Shown: piece after piece, positions 49,401 through 63,605 of the stretch | Layout of the letters: every line of letters begins with the position of its first letter | Position numbering within the stretch: position 1 is the stretch's first letter | Origin: Atrichornis clamosus | Lineage: Eukaryota; Chordata; Aves; Passeriformes; Menuridae | Direction: 5' to 3' | NCBI GenBank assembly: GCA_013400975.1 | Contig: WBMZ01012212.1 | Coordinates: 186,001-250,000, forward strand | Length of the DNA stretch: 64,000 nt | Notes under the pieces: model-generated | Database searches by the model: none | Seen by the model: only the letters and a program-made list of their open reading frames with translations | Told to the model about the DNA's origin: nothing | Made by a program: the position numbers and the translations under genes

Positions 49401-52400
49401 TTAAAAAATCTGTTATCAATTAAACACATTTTTAAAACTTTTCAGAGATTTGTTGTTTATAAGTACAAAGTTACAAAGGGAAATATTTGGGTTTCATAAA
49501 AAAGTCTGCCTCAGATGCCTACTGTCCAGCAGGAATACTCAAACATCTCTGCAGTAATTACTAAATTTGTAAGCATGTGCATCACTGGTCTTAGGACTGC
49601 TTAAGTGTAGCTCTTAAGCTTGTCAATAGTTTGAAATTCTCTGAGACCTGTGCTGTAGATCTGTGCTTTGGAAGACTATCTGCCTTCTGGTCTAGCTTAT
49701 GACATGAAATTCCCTGTGCCCCTGCACTACTCAGAGAAGTAATGGAGATGGGAATGAAGGAGTGAAGTTGAGCCTAGAAAAAAAAGAAGCCCAGAATGAG
49801 GAAAGGTGTTTAATGTTTAGTCTTTTTTTCTTCTATTTTAAATGGCAATAAATTAAATTGATAATACAGATCTGTTTTGCCCATGACAGTAATTGGTAAG
49901 TGATCTCCCCGACCCACAAGTTTTTCCATGTTATTTTCTCCCCCCGTCCTGTTGAGAAGAGGGAATGAGGGAGCAGCATTTGGGCATCTGGCAGCCATCC
50001 AAGGTCAACCCCCCCCAAACCTAGACTCAGATATGAATGATTTGTGAAGCTCATAAATGTTGTGGGGCTTTTTTTCCCCAAAAACTGGGCAGACCAGAGG
50101 CCTTAAAGCTGTTAAACACTATAGATCTAGCAAACCTTGTACAGGCTTCACATGCCAGTGATTATCAAAGGTTTTCAATAGTCTGTTAGTTGCATTGTGG
50201 AATAGCAAACATGCTGGTACTGACTGTCCAAAATATGTTTTTTCTAAAATGAGATATTCACACTCACAGTATAGTAAAAAGAACCTGCAAATGCATACTT
50301 GTATTTGCTTTAATCTAAAACAAAATGAATTTGTATTTAAACAGAAATATAGAAATTTTAAGTGGTTGGAAGAAAAAGCATGGCAATCAAAGCTAATTTT
50401 AACAGTAGACAAATTCTTTACTTCATGAAGTAAGTGGGAGAACTGTTATTCATTTAAGTGAATCGTCACTTAGGCTCAAATCTGCAACAGGATGTGAGAG
50501 TAAATTCAATATATTTCCTTTGGTACTCAGTAGAACCTGAAACCATTGTGCTTCTCCATGAGGCATAAAGATAAAAATATAAATTTTTAATTAAAATCTA
50601 GATACCTTTGTTGCAAAAGACCTTTTCATGGACCTATAGCTTCTTATTTTAAAAGGATGATAGCAACTCTACCTAGCTAGAATTTCAGGATAGCTGTGGC
50701 AAGACACTGACTGAAAAAGATGGGGTAAGGTAAAAAGCAAAAATGCTCATGTAGCAAACTTTGTCATCCTAAGAAAAGGATGAGGACTCCAAGTGTTACT
50801 TTAATACTGTTATTTCTTCAGATGAATTTATTTTTCTTTCATACAGCTTTGAGTATGACAGAATACAATTTTCAAAAGATAAGTACTGAGTTTTATATTC
50901 TTCACTTAAACTCTCACAAAACAAGTTTTGGTTAAATAAATTTTTTTCTGAAATAACACCCTCAGTGACTCCCAAGTGGTGGGGTACATCAGTTTATTTG
51001 AACTTTTGTGTCCATGTCTCAATCTTGTTTTTTCCCAGCACAATATTAATAAATTGGAAGGTCAGCAGAAGGTATGTCCTTGGTTTTAATGAAGAAAAGT
51101 AATTGAAATATTAAAAGCACAACACTGGAATAACAAGATGACCTATGTTAATTTTTCTAGTTCAATTTAGCCATGGTAGGAAAAATAAGATGTTGCATTA
51201 CATCACACAAATCTTTCCCTGATCAGAAGGAGAGTGGAAATCTGCAGAAGGTTTCTAAGCTTTCTATGTGATCATTCTCTTGTGTCTTCTACTCTTAGAA
51301 GAATATTAACATGAGTCCTGGAAACTCATCATTATACTGAGTTCAGGGAGCTCTCCACTTTCTTTGCTGCTTTTCTCTTTTTAATCTTTTTAGCAACCAA
51401 AAAATATTCCATAGCCTAGATTAAATTCAAAACTTCTGGTAAAGTTTACAATTCACTTTATTCACCTGTGTCTCATTGAAAAGTCTACTTATGTACTGCT
51501 ACCCTGCATTGTAAAGCTACCCTGCAGGGGCAGGTGAAGGAGTAGGGTGGAAAAGAAAACCATTAACAGAAGAAAGGAAGACAGGAGGAAAATCAGAAAA
51601 CAGTCATTTAAACAACAGACAAAATACAGCATTTCTTTTTCTTTTTATTGTATGTTCTATTTCACAAGACAGTGATTGTCCTGAGCATTCAGCATTGAGG
51701 AAAATTTACATTCAAACTCAGCCTTGGAGTTTGAACGCCAAGCCCATCTTTATTCTGAATGAAGACTTCGATGACCCTCCTTTGCCACCCTGGTTCTTCC
51801 CGCTATTCTTACAGATGCATAGAATACAAAAATGTACATTTTAATTTTCAATCCTGAAAAGCCTGCCAAAACTAATACAATGAATTATGGGTAAACAGCT
51901 GTTTTGGTCCTAACCATGGCAAGCAGGAATGACACGACTGCTGACTTCCCCAAGGCATGCTGCTGATCTCTGAATGATAACCAACATGAGCGGAGGGACA
52001 AGGGTTGCCCAGCCAGTCAGCAGGCTTTGAACACTCAGCCCAAACCCAATGCAAACCACATCATTCAAGTGAAGCACCACTCACCTGAAAAACACAGCTA
52101 TGTCTTTAATTACCAACTTGGAAAAAACAAGAAAACATATTAGTATGCTAGTTGTGGAGACATAAATGCTCATTATAAAATGTTCAAATGTAAAAGAAAA
52201 GAGAAGAAAAGGCTTCCTCCAGGCCAAAAAATCATAATTTACCTTGGTGAAATTAATTACTTTGTTCCATCCTTTTAACCAAAACGCTGCTTATTAATTT
52301 ATTAATCATTTTAGGGTAATAGATGTTTCATGTCTTTCCAAATAACGCAAATAACATAAACTAGAGGATTTCAGTTTGCATTTGTGCATCCATTTTTTCT

Positions 52401-53849
52401 CTTCACTAAGATCTTGAAACATATTTTTGTAATTTCATTATTATCATCATCCTTATTGCTTTTATTTGTTTGGTATATAGTGATGCTGCTCCTCTGTGTT
52501 CAAGGCAATGAATATCTATAGCAAAAACACATGGACTTTGCCTCCAGAAGAAAATCTTGCACAATTTAAATAAAGATGATCAACCCAAGTGGAAGGCTTT
52601 CCTAAAGTACAATTTCTGTGACTTTCTGAGTGGCTAAAACCAGAACTTTTAGAATGGGAAATCTATGATCCTATTAATGCTGACTTTTCAAGGGATAAAG
52701 GTAGCAGAACTGATATTGAATCAATGCTACTTAATTTTGTTCATAACTCTTGCAACCATCACCTTCCACATGTCATGCAGTTCTACTGATTTCTTTCATG
52801 TCTTCATTTTTCCCCATTATGCCCTCATCTGTTCACTTGAAATATCATCCTAAACTGGAGTCACTAAAGAACACAGCCAACATATATGAAGCTTTAACTA
52901 CCACAAGTCCTCAATAGGATTAGAATACCTTATCTGTCACAGCTATGCAACACAGGATATGGAATATTCAACTGTCTCCAGCTTCAACATATATATAGAT
53001 TGACTTTGACAGTATTCATAATAATATATTTTAAATATTACTTATGTCACTCCAGAGGCCCACAGAATTAGGGGATTTAATAACAGCTCTATCAGACATG
53101 TTATGGATCATAAAAATCCCATATGAATAATATCTCGCTTTTTTGAAAGGTACTTTACACTATTTTGTACACATAATTGCTATAGTATATGGTTAGCAAT
53201 ATAATGTATGTGTTATATATGTGCATGCACATCAGCACATGCATAGAAAGATATGTACACATAGAAACACTTTTCACAATTCCACAAACATTTCCTGTTC
53301 ATCATCTCTAGCCTCTAGACACCAATTCTGGATCCTTCTTCACTGTCAAGTCTGAGTAATGTCTGCCTAAAATCATGGTCAAGCACCAGCATGACACAAA
53401 TTTTCACTCAAACCATTTCATTATAGTACATAATAAGACAATATTATCTGAATCGTGTCATATTTATTATGAATAATACCAGCCATTCAAAATAAGATTG
53501 TGAATGTTGTTAGGACACCTAGCACCTTTCCCTTTGGTAAATGTGCAACTGTAACTTTCTTTTCATAAACACAGTTGCACTCAGAGATTAACCAAGAAAT
53601 GCCTCTCTAATTTTAACTTGTCAAAGGAAGGAAACACGGGAAAACCAGCTGAGTGAAATGCTGAATTGTTACCAATATTATCTGAAAGTTTGATTCAATG
53701 AAATGATTTAGAGGAAAAAAAAAAATCCAATTGATTTATTTTTAAAAATTACTGAGGTATGGATAATTTCATTTTTTGATTTATCTTGTTCTGTAAATAA
53801 ATAAGGAAAGAATCTAGTTCATTAGGCAATCCAAGAAAGTCATATTGTT

Positions 53850-54200
53850 TTGTCTTTTAGCTGTACAATTCACTGCTTGACCACGAGTCTGTGCTTCATT
53901 AAGATCAAGTTGTAGAGCATGTGATTTTTTCCAGAATGGTGTATCATTTGCCAGCTTACAATGGAGACATTGTGCACAAAACAGACCTAAAAAGAGACCA
54001 AATCTGAATCCTTGAGGTACTTTTTTTGTTCTGTACTAGAATAAATCCAGTGTAACAAGCCAATCTGCTTCCTCTTCATGGATACTTTAACAATGAATGA
54101 TTGATGTTATTTTCCTCAGCCTTTAGGGGAATTTTAGGCAACTGAAGGGTATGATCTACCTTGTCATATGTCACAGTCAGGTAAAATAGCAATATTGTAC
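53850..54200 (-). mobile_element. Possible ancient CR1/L3-like LINE coding fragment
   Basis: The plus strand contains, in the right order, motifs that resemble the complement of the RT region of old CR1-like elements. They are CATTAAGATCAAGTTGTAGA, CCAGAATGGTGTATCATTTG (family: CCAGAATG...TCATCTGCAAA), AAATCTGAATCCTTGAGGTA (family: GATCTGAACCCTG-GG-AC), a part equal to the N-W-L region, and ACCTTGTCATATGTCACAG. The similarity is in register over about 350 bases but strongly diverged, and no frame is open. Unrelated AT-rich sequence could mimic part of this. Confidence 0.4.
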
Positions 54201-57200
54201 TATATCCCATTGGGGGTGCTGTTAGAGAGAAAATGAGAAATTAATATGTGGCTGTAATATATGCTAAGGTAGCATTTGCAGCAGTTAATAGACAGAAGAT
54301 TAAAGTATAGAGAGCTGGAAATACACCAGCTTTCACAGGTCCTGTTAATAATTCTTGCTTCTTGCCACAACACTATCACTCTGCAAGAATTCCAGGATAT
54401 GATTGCACTAGGATCTTGTTCTCTCCCTTAAGATATGGATTACATAAAAACACTTTTTCCAGCTCCGCTTGATGGGAAAATTTCCACTCTATCTCTTTTT
54501 CTTTAACTTGCCCTAACTTGTACCAGCCTTATAAATATTGAAGGGACTTGTAAGCCTAGAATTACATCTACCAACTTCATCTGGTTTGCAAGCATGAGAC
54601 AGTGCCCCTCTGCTCTATCTGCTTTGTTACTGTGAACAAAAAAACCCCAATGTGAATTGCAAGCACACCTCTCTTGAAACTCAGTGATGTCAGTGTGGGT
54701 GCCAATGTGATCCGCATATCTGAGGAACTTCAAAGGATTATAAAGTGAATAGAATGTCTTTTAGTCTTAAATCTGTCACATTATCATCAGTCTGCTTTAG
54801 GTTCCTATCTTTGTCTGCTTTTTTACTGAATTCCAGATAGGACACATCCTATTCTTTCCCCTTTTCCCTAGAAGCAGCTGCATGAACATTGAAACATTCA
54901 AGGAAAACATATCCTTTCATGTACCCAGAACAAAAGCAGTCCCCAGAAAGCAAGAAATATCACTACAATGAAAGTCTTGACCAAAGTGTTCATGTCTGGT
55001 ACAGAGCACATTAAATTTCCCAGAAGGAAAAAAAAATATTTATAAATCTTGTTACCTTATAGAATAACTCACAATAGAGAATTTGAGGTGTGAATACTCC
55101 ATTGCAGAAAAGTTAGTCATCAGGTTTGAAGAAAACGCCATTTACTAAGCGTGACCTGAGATTTCTCAGGGCCTGGCATTTCAGCAACATTTTGTTACAT
55201 TTTCTTGGAGGTGGTAGCAATGCCAAAGGTGTTCTCTGGCACCAGAATCAAACCAGTATCAAATTCCTGTGCTGTGGCACAAATTGATGCTGGAGTGTCT
55301 GCGTGGAACTGTTGCAGCAACAGCCACATAATGTAATAAGATTTTTATAAATATTTTATAAAAAATACTAACTTAGAAAATCCACCCCCCTGCCAAATCT
55401 TCTCACTTCAAACTTTCTCTAGAGTATTTATTTTTCTGTTTTATTAAAAAACACCACATCTTTCAGAATGCTGCAAAAATTGGAAAAGTTCCATAAAATT
55501 TATTAAAAAGCCTTGTATTGGAAACCTTTGTGCAAGCTGGTTTTAATTCAATTTAGAATAGAGGGACTTGTTTATAAAAAGCCTTCATGATGTACACTAT
55601 GGAGAAAACTGAACTTCCTCTTGAATGCATCCATGTTGTCAGTCTCCTCAGCAAACTTCACTCCTTATATACATGTTTGTGTGTGTATTTGTGTGGAGGA
55701 ATGTACAAAAAGCAGGTAGGCTTTATACATCCAGACCGTTCTTGCTGAGAACTGAACGTAACGGAATCGGGGAACAGGAGAAGTCTTTAAACAAGGCAAT
55801 CTCAAATCAGAATGAAAATATAAAAGTAGCAAGCTGGCTGTAAATCCAAAATTAAAAAAAACCAAAACAAAGCAACAAAACCAAAAGGAGGGTGCATAGA
55901 AGAAATATAGCTAGTGAAACTGAAAAGCAAATAGTAGCTTACTCAAGAGTTACATGCAATAAATTGAAAGTATATGAATGTCAACTCTTTTAATGGGAAT
56001 GTCTCAACATATATTTGTGAACTTGGAAATTTTGTGATATTTGATGATAGTGTCTTTAAACTAGAGAATATTTTAAAATTTATTAATCTCCTTATTAAAT
56101 TTCTACATAAAGTTGGAAGCAGGATTTCCTATAGACTTTTAAACTAGGCAGCTGCAAATTTTAACCAGACATTTTCTGAGTAGTTGGAGCACTTCTAAGC
56201 AGTCTGTTCTGTGTAGATTCTCTAGTTTTTAATAATATTTGAGTTATGATGATGGCTTTCCGTCAGTTTGGAAAGTTGTGTTGGAGATTTGGACAGTATG
56301 CCTAAACACCGGCATCTAATACTTTCTGGGATATCCTTACTTCTGATAGAGTCAGAGAGGGCCCTTCTGTTATGGTAGCTGGAGGCTAAGCAGGAAACTC
56401 TAGGATAGCACAAATATTAGTACAGTGCATGCTCAGGCAAGTAAATAATGCCTAAAATTCTCCCTCCTCCGTCTAACCAAATTTTTATGAAACTTAAAGA
56501 AACCTAATACATCTGAAACTTTTGTTTCTCAAAATTTGTTTAAACCTGTCAACAGTCTCAAATACACAGGCATGATGGTGTCCCAAGACTCATTTATTAT
56601 GAAATCATGTTCAAATGCCACATTGAAATAAAGTGCAATCACTCCAACTCACAAAAGTTAGGTTAGGAACAAACACAAGGAAATAAGCTCCATTGAAGTT
56701 CTAGGAGTTCTCCATGAACTGCAGATGCCCCTCTAACATCTGAGTAGTCTTAGCAAACTGCAGATGCTCATGTAGAACTACAATAACCATCCAAGGACCA
56801 GTTGGAGCCCCATGGGGCTTTGCTTTGCTTTCTTTTTCATTGTCCTTACACGGCAGTGAACAGCTCACTTTTGGTATCTATCCTCACACCTCTTATTACT
56901 CAGACAAGACTGTCTGAACTATTAGTGCAAAAAAAATAAACTTACCCTTTAGGGGTGCTTGCTTCTGAAAAGCTCATGCCACATACCTTTTTATATGTGG
57001 CTTATATATGGAAAACAGACCTTCACTTTTCTTAGGTTCCCAGGTCAATAGTACAGCCTACAGAAAGTGATGATTATATTATCATCAATTGCTTCATTTT
57101 CACAAGGCATCCATGCCTCTTTTTCGCTATCACCTCATAACATAAATAACAACTGGTATCAAGTACTCACTCTCCACAGATTCCTGGCAAAACTCTGTAA

Positions 57201-57404
57201 CTTTGTTAACTCAGCCGTGTTGCTATTTTATTTTGAAGATTTTTTTTAAGAGATATTGTTAACTTACCTTGATGTGTGACTCACTGGTCACCCTGACCTG
57301 AACAGCATATTTGTATGTGCTGGTTTTATCAGAGCATTGACACAGAAAAAGGCAATTCTCTCTGTACACTACCAATAAATTGATTAGCAAGATCTGCTGT
57401 AATA

Positions 57405-57541
57405 TGAAAAAAAATTAAAGCCACAACAAAAACACAAAACTCTAAGCAAACAAAAAAACCCAAACCAAACAGCAACAACAAAAATGAACTAAGAAAAAAT
57501 ACACAAAAAACCCAACAAAAAAGGCCCAACAACCAAAACAA
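57405..57541 (+). repeat. A/C-rich low-complexity block
   Basis: About 135 bases with almost no T or G on the plus strand, built from CAAA, CAACA, ACCCAA and similar units. The reverse strand would read as an almost pure T/G stretch, which explains a hydrophobic Phe/Leu-rich 70-codon frame there that is not a gene. Confidence 0.8.
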
Positions 57542-59757
57542 TCAGTTTGTCATAGTTCCAATTCTCTTCCTATGGTTTGGAAGGTGAAACTAAATAACAC
57601 ATGAAAAACCTGACTGTTTCTGGAGCAAGAAGCTTCAGGCTGTTTTATGGGAATCTTTAACCATAAACCACATACCAAGCCCTGTAATTTACTTACATTG
57701 TTTACTGGGAAGATGGTGTCCCAGGGATTTTAACCTGACATTCAAAGGGTTCCAAGGACTGTTAATTATTTCCAGAATGTTGACAAAAATATATATGGAA
57801 GCAAATTGAAGAGGAAAAACAGAATGCGAAAACACACTAGTTACTCCAACAGAAGGAGAAAGTATGAGCTTTTGTGTTTATCACTGGTTTAAAAGATGTG
57901 AATACAACTCATTTTCATCAGATTTTCTGGAGTTTAGATTGGGATGACAAAGCAGAAAAGGGAAAGAAAAATATCTGAATCTTATTACTATATATGAGAG
58001 ACTGAAATTTTTTGTGTTAAGTTTTTCCTAACTATAACAAGAAAGAAAATAAAAGACAAGAAGGCCACAGATTTCTTCACTTGCTTGTGCTAGTGAGAGC
58101 AATTTCTGTTTTCCGCTCAGCAGATGATTGTTCATTTCTTCCATTTTACTTTGTTTTGCTTTTAACAAATTCCCTTTATACTCCTGCTAGATTAAAAACC
58201 CTGTATTTTAAAACTTTCAGTCTTACTAATGTTTATTAAAAAAAGAAAATCATACCTCGTTTCCTTTTAAAACTCTAAAAAGTCATCAATGCTCGTTCAG
58301 TTTTTCCCAGGTTGTTGTTTCAGACCAGTTCACAAGGAGGAGGGCTTGGTACCCAATTCTGTAGAGAACAATTTTGATAATTTATGTAAACAGACATAAA
58401 TTTTAGTAATGTTTAAAAACATTATAATAACAGTGACATTATAGAGAGAGATCCTAAGTCAACTGAATTGCCTGATGGAGATGCATCTCTTTCATGGATA
58501 ACTGGAAGCAACTCCAGCTGCCTCAGTTAAATGCTTAAGAATTACGTAAAATGAATCCTCTCCCTGTCCTAAGTTTCCTACTGAAACAGAAATGTTTTTA
58601 AAACAGTCTTTAAAAGTACAGATATATAATAAAGTCTTTCTTCCTTGCTCTTTGTAGGAAAAAAACCATTACCAGGTCTGAAATCTGGTTAGAGCATGTG
58701 ATTAATGTGGCACAATGAGGTCCCAAGTCTTCAGTGAACAATTTATATAACTGAAGACTGGGTCTTTTGCCATTAGATGTTTCCTGGATTTATATTCCTC
58801 ACTAATAAATTATATTAGCAACCTTTTTCCTATTATTTCTCAGATAATAATTTATTCCTTTTTTTGGATGTGCAAAATAAAAAAACATTTTTGAAAACAA
58901 TAAGGTAATCATCTCTGAAATGCTCTACAATTAAAGCCATATTGTGCTATGGGTTAGTTCATGCTCAGAAGAATAATAGAATACTGATTTAAAATCTTCT
59001 GTCTCTACCAATCCAATTTTTTTTTCTCATCTGGTTGACTGAGGTACTGTGGTCAGTAGTATGTAAGAAAATATTTTCTGGAGACTTCTTATGCACAGGT
59101 TCTAAGCTACAGACTCATTCTGCAATCAAGACAAGACTGCAAAAATCACCTTTTCTTCCTACTTCTCTTACTCCCTGGCTCTTCAACATGATTTGTTTCT
59201 CTCACAGACCCAGAATTTGGGGGTTCACGTTCTTTACAGTGGTTCTGTTTTCTTATGTATTGACTGTCGTTACTTCTATTGTCTTCACATGAAAGTTTGG
59301 TGATACACAACTATTTTTAAGAACATACTGGATGACCAGACATTGGTGTTAATGCTTCATTCAGAGATTTTTTTCATTTTCACAAGGATAACAAGCATCC
59401 ATGAATAGACTAATCCAAACACACTTATGTTATATTCTGATAAACACTTCATGAGTTTCAAAGATGAGAGCTATCCCTCAGTTGCCCTACTGGTAATACT
59501 AGAGTTAATTTTCAGATGGAGATAACAAGATCATTCAAGACAACTTTAGTTCCCCAAAGCTGTGACATGGTGAAAGATAATTCACTGCATCTCAGGTAGC
59601 TGCATTCTAGATCAGTGATAGGTGCTTTTCTTTTTTTTTTTCTTGGTGGGCAAGGGGGAGTTTTTTAAATTATTACCAGGGTTTTGAACTCAGGCACAGG
59701 CAAACTGAAAACTCAGAGTCAAATTTCAAGTGAGGCATACATTTCCTCATTAGTATT

Positions 59758-59790
59758 ACCATTTAAATACAGCTACACCATTTAAATGGT
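59758..59790. repeat. Palindrome with a direct half-copy
   Basis: ACCATTTAAATGGT (59777-59790) is a perfect 14-base palindrome. ACCATTTAAATA at 59758-59769 is a direct copy of its first eleven bases, 19 bases upstream. It could bind a dimeric factor or be coincidence. Confidence 0.5.
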
Positions 59791-62700
59791 CATGTTGTAC
59801 CTAAATGCTACCAGTAAATCTATTCAAAACATAAGTTTTTTTCAAGATATAATTAATTCCCATGCCTGTATTTGACACTGTGGTTGAACCCTAATTAAAT
59901 CTGAACAAAGTAAACAAAAAAAAAACAAAAAAAGAGAAAAGGTTTAAGTTTTGGTTGAGAGCAACAGCTTAGTGAAATGTTAATATCATCTACAAGAACT
60001 TTGTTTACATCAGTGAGGATTTACAGTGTGCCCATTAGCAGAGAGGCTTCAGTCACATCACTTCCCCTTCCCCTCTGCACCCTGTGCTGTGCAAACTTTT
60101 ACTTCTGCACTGGGGGAATTTCTGTGCAGCCCTGCCCACGCCAGCAAGGATCTGCTTGGCACAAAGACTGAGGTCTGCCTGGAAGAAACTCTAGTAAAAA
60201 TGACCCTAAGAATAGGGTCTTAGACCCTGCGTTATTAGAATGCATATTAAAATGCATCAAAATATGAGTCTTATGAGATCATGATATAAGGCTGTATCAT
60301 TATTGGAATTTCAAAATAAAAGATAACTCTGCTGCGGTTCTCTACTCCTTTCTGGGCTGTTTTGTGTATACTGTCTATGCATAAGTTCTAAAATCGTTAA
60401 TTTTATATAGTTCAAGGCTGGGTAAATATTTTTTAAAATCTGCTGAACGCACAATAACTACAAATATCCTATCAGGCAAGAAAAGAGTTAAATACTGTGT
60501 TAGACGCAAAGTATAAATGATGGTATCAACTGAATTCTACGTCAAATACAATGTGATTTGCAGAACTGCACGTGAAAATGTCAACCTTCTTTGATCCCCT
60601 TTGTAGTTCAGTGACAGAGACTTTATTCAGTCTAGCAGCAGAGTCATGAATATTCTCAAGAGTAGGTGGATGGCACATTCATTGAGAGCTGTACAGTGGA
60701 TTGCATACAAAACCGACAATATTTTTGAATAATGTTAGTAAAACTGTGATATGTCTGCCACCACTTTTCATATTTCAAGCTCATTTGTCTCTATTTGAAT
60801 CTTGGCTATGTTTATCAGAAGCTCTTGTTTTAGCTCTTGATAGCATTATTTTCCTAGTGAGAATCTCTGAATTTGTTGAAAGAAATACATTTTAAGTCGC
60901 AATAACACCCTTTCTGTATAAACAAGTGAAATAGCTGTAAAAAAGCTGAATTAATCTTACATGTATTTTTGTTTAAAATTAGTGCCTTTTGGGTCAGTTA
61001 GCAACCTTAAATGTAGCATCCACAGGAACTCTTAAAAAAGCAGGTTCTGTGTAAAGAAGACATGAGTTGTCTGTTCAATCTGACAATCTATGTAGAAACC
61101 ATTTAGCAAAACCAAAACGGTCCAATTCTGGTTTACTCTGTAATTTAAGACATTATAAAGAGAAATTGCTACAGTAGTGGCTTGGCAGATAAGTACAAGG
61201 AAGGGACTCGTGACTTCAACACAGACCTGCAACACAGGAAAAGTGTTTTCTGTTCTTGGTCTGGGCACTGTCTGCTTCAGTACCCATGGGTGACTTACAG
61301 TTCCTGAAAGGTGAGTGTCCAGGGATCCCAGGGACTTCATCTGGGATGTTGCTCATCATTTCTGGAAAAAAAATCCCTTTTCCTCTCTATAATTTAGTTT
61401 TCCTATATATGAAATGATGTTTTAAGATGGTCACTTTGGGATTGAGTACCTATTGTTGTATCTCTTTTTAACTGTTCACCCAGGGCACAAGTAGAATTAG
61501 ATGGACAAAATAGTAAATAAAATATTCACACCATTTTTCACTATTTATTAGTGTCACTACAAATATAAAATGTGCTGTTGATTCCCCTCTAAAAACGTTG
61601 GTGTTTTTTTCAATCATTATTCTTGAAGTGGGTTTATGCTCTTTCAGCAACTTTATACTTCAGGAATTAAGTTCTTCTCCCAACTCCTCAGAAGAGGAAT
61701 TGAGAAATGATGCATTAGGATTACCATAGTTTATAGTAATTAGGTGAAATGTTGCATTAAGGTTACAATCACCATCCTGTGAACATCTTTCACGTCTGAA
61801 TTCTCTAGAACAGCCCTTTCTTAGGATAATATTTCTTGTAACAATTCTTTAATACTAAAATTTTGGTTTCCCGTTCTCAGTTCACATATATGTGGTACAT
61901 ATGGCATCCCACATTCACACACATATACTCACCCTACCACACACACGATGTAGGTGCATTTGTAGCTGTACACACATATAAAAAGGTTTAATTTTAACTA
62001 GTAACAAAAAATGGGAACATCTTTGAAGTACTTATTCTACTTTCTTATCAATTTTACTATGGATACAGGATTATTTAATCAGATGGAAATCCATATACTT
62101 TGCACTAGTAACATACTTCCTACACAGCAACCTATGTCAAGAGATGAGTATCTTGTCAGTACTTAGAAACCTTTCTTTTTTGATGTTCCTTTCTCAGGAT
62201 TCTCATCTGTATTTTGAGGTTCCAATGGAAAACATACAAATATAGAACATTTTGTCAGTTTTGAGACTCTAAAACTTCCTCATCACCCTTTCAAAAAACT
62301 GTCACAGCTGTAGTTACCCTTATTAGCAAACATCTTAAAATATGGAACAATATTTTTAAAATTGTAATACTCTTCCTGCCAAAACATAGTCTAAATAACC
62401 TCAGTGGTTGATGTAAGTCTCCCCAGAGAAAAACATTATTAATAAATGTAATTAATTTGGTGAGGCAATACATACAAAGATATGCAACAGTGAACTCATT
62501 AATTTCTGTTGAAATAATTATTTACAAATATTCATCTGTTTCCTCAAGATGTATTAATGAGTTGGAAAAAATATTTACATTGTATGATTGGCTGAAAAAT
62601 AGCTATGGGCTTTTGCCTTCAAAAATATTACTCCCTTTTCATGTTTTGAAACAGAAATGATAACTTAATTACACCTGAGCTAATGCAATAACTGCAGCTT

Positions 62701-63321
62701 TGAGTCAGACAAAATTATTAATAAATTTACATAAAAATTATTAAATAACTTAGGCTTAAAAAAAAATATTTGTCAGAAAAATGCCATTTTGTCATTTCAT
62801 TGTAAAGTAGTATCTTCATTGGTAAGGTTGTCTACTGCTAATTTTTGAAAGGTTGAAAACTGAATTAAGTTTCATTTTGTTATGCCTGAGATATATTTGC
62901 ATTTGCTTCGTCAAGGGAATTTTTGTTGACTCCATATAATTTAAACATTTTTTTCTGTAAGGTGCAATATAAATCTTGTATTGTTTTCATGGTTTTACAG
63001 CTTAGGCTATTTTCTGAGAATCTTTTATCCCTCTTTTCTAGACACTTCTCAGCGTAAACTGCTCCATCAATAACATGCAATAGATGAGAAAGGGTTCCTT
63101 TGACTAATGCTTTCTTTCAGAATGTATCAATTTACTAACTCCATAGAGAATTTCTGCACAGACTGAAAATCTCAACACTCTCAAATATTGAGTCCAACAT
63201 TTGAAAAGCATATTTTAATTGTATACTTTCACCATCATTCTCCAAAAAATCCTGTACCCATAATTCTGCTTTTCTATTCAGTGACTACTGTGAGTTGAGA
63301 GTATGAGAGTTTCTTTCTTGC

Positions 63322-63337
63322 TTTTTTTTTTTTTTTT
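63322..63337 (+). repeat. Poly-T run
   Basis: Sixteen consecutive T. It may be a decayed A-tail on the reverse strand, but no retrotransposed body was recognised next to it. Confidence 0.85.
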
Positions 63338-63450
63338 GAACCTTATTTTTGGCTTCCTGCTACATGTTGCCAATTTTCTGACATTTGCTCAGATAATTTT
63401 ATTTGGGGAATGTTGACCCAAGATCAAATCATGTTAATGGACTTCATCAA

Positions 63451-63605
63451 GGGTGAGATTCAGTTGCCTAAATGCAGGTACCTCATGCCATTTTTACCCT
63501 CTAGGGTATCCAGAATATCTGCAAGGAACTGGCAGATAGGGCATGGGCCCCTCAGGATACCCATGCCTTTCTGGAGAGCCTGATGGAGGTTCTGAGACAC
63601 ATCTT
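63451..63605 (+). repeat. Possible ancient interspersed repeat
   Basis: This block is GC-richer and less decayed-looking than its flanks: GGTGAGATTCAGTTGCCTAA, ACCCTCTAGGGTATCCAG, GGCAGATAGGGCATGGGCCC, GGAGAGCCTGATGGAGG. The style resembles an old amniote repeat, but I cannot name it, and it is not CR1 or one of the LTR types above. A conserved noncoding element is the alternative. Confidence 0.3.

Larger units (their letters stand above)
45228..53849. other. AT-rich gene-free DNA
   Basis: No host gene or clear mobile element was found. The stretch includes a C/EBP-like palindrome (46378-46391), a weakly purine-rich part at about 47560-48180 with a Lys/Glu/Arg-rich 64-codon frame (47968-48162) of unknown nature, and an A/C-rich run at 49369-49400. 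The TG/CA-rich part near 53200-53260 is simple sequence. Confidence 0.55.
54201..63450. other. AT-rich gene-free DNA
   Basis: No gene or clear transposon was found. Simple-sequence items include an A/C-rich block (57405-57541, listed separately), an A/C-rich run at 55850-55888, poly-T at 59630-59641, CA-rich text at about 61890-61980 and a 16-T run at 63322-63337. The palindrome at 59777-59790 is listed separately. Confidence 0.55.

Noticed and set aside
50755..50785. Partial resemblance to a microRNA seed region (TTTGTCATCCTA)
   Set aside because: Only part of the mature sequence matches and no hairpin partner was found nearby.
57329..57541. Very hydrophobic reverse-strand frame resembling a membrane peptide
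   Set aside because: It is the translation of the T/G-rich complement of the A/C simple block.
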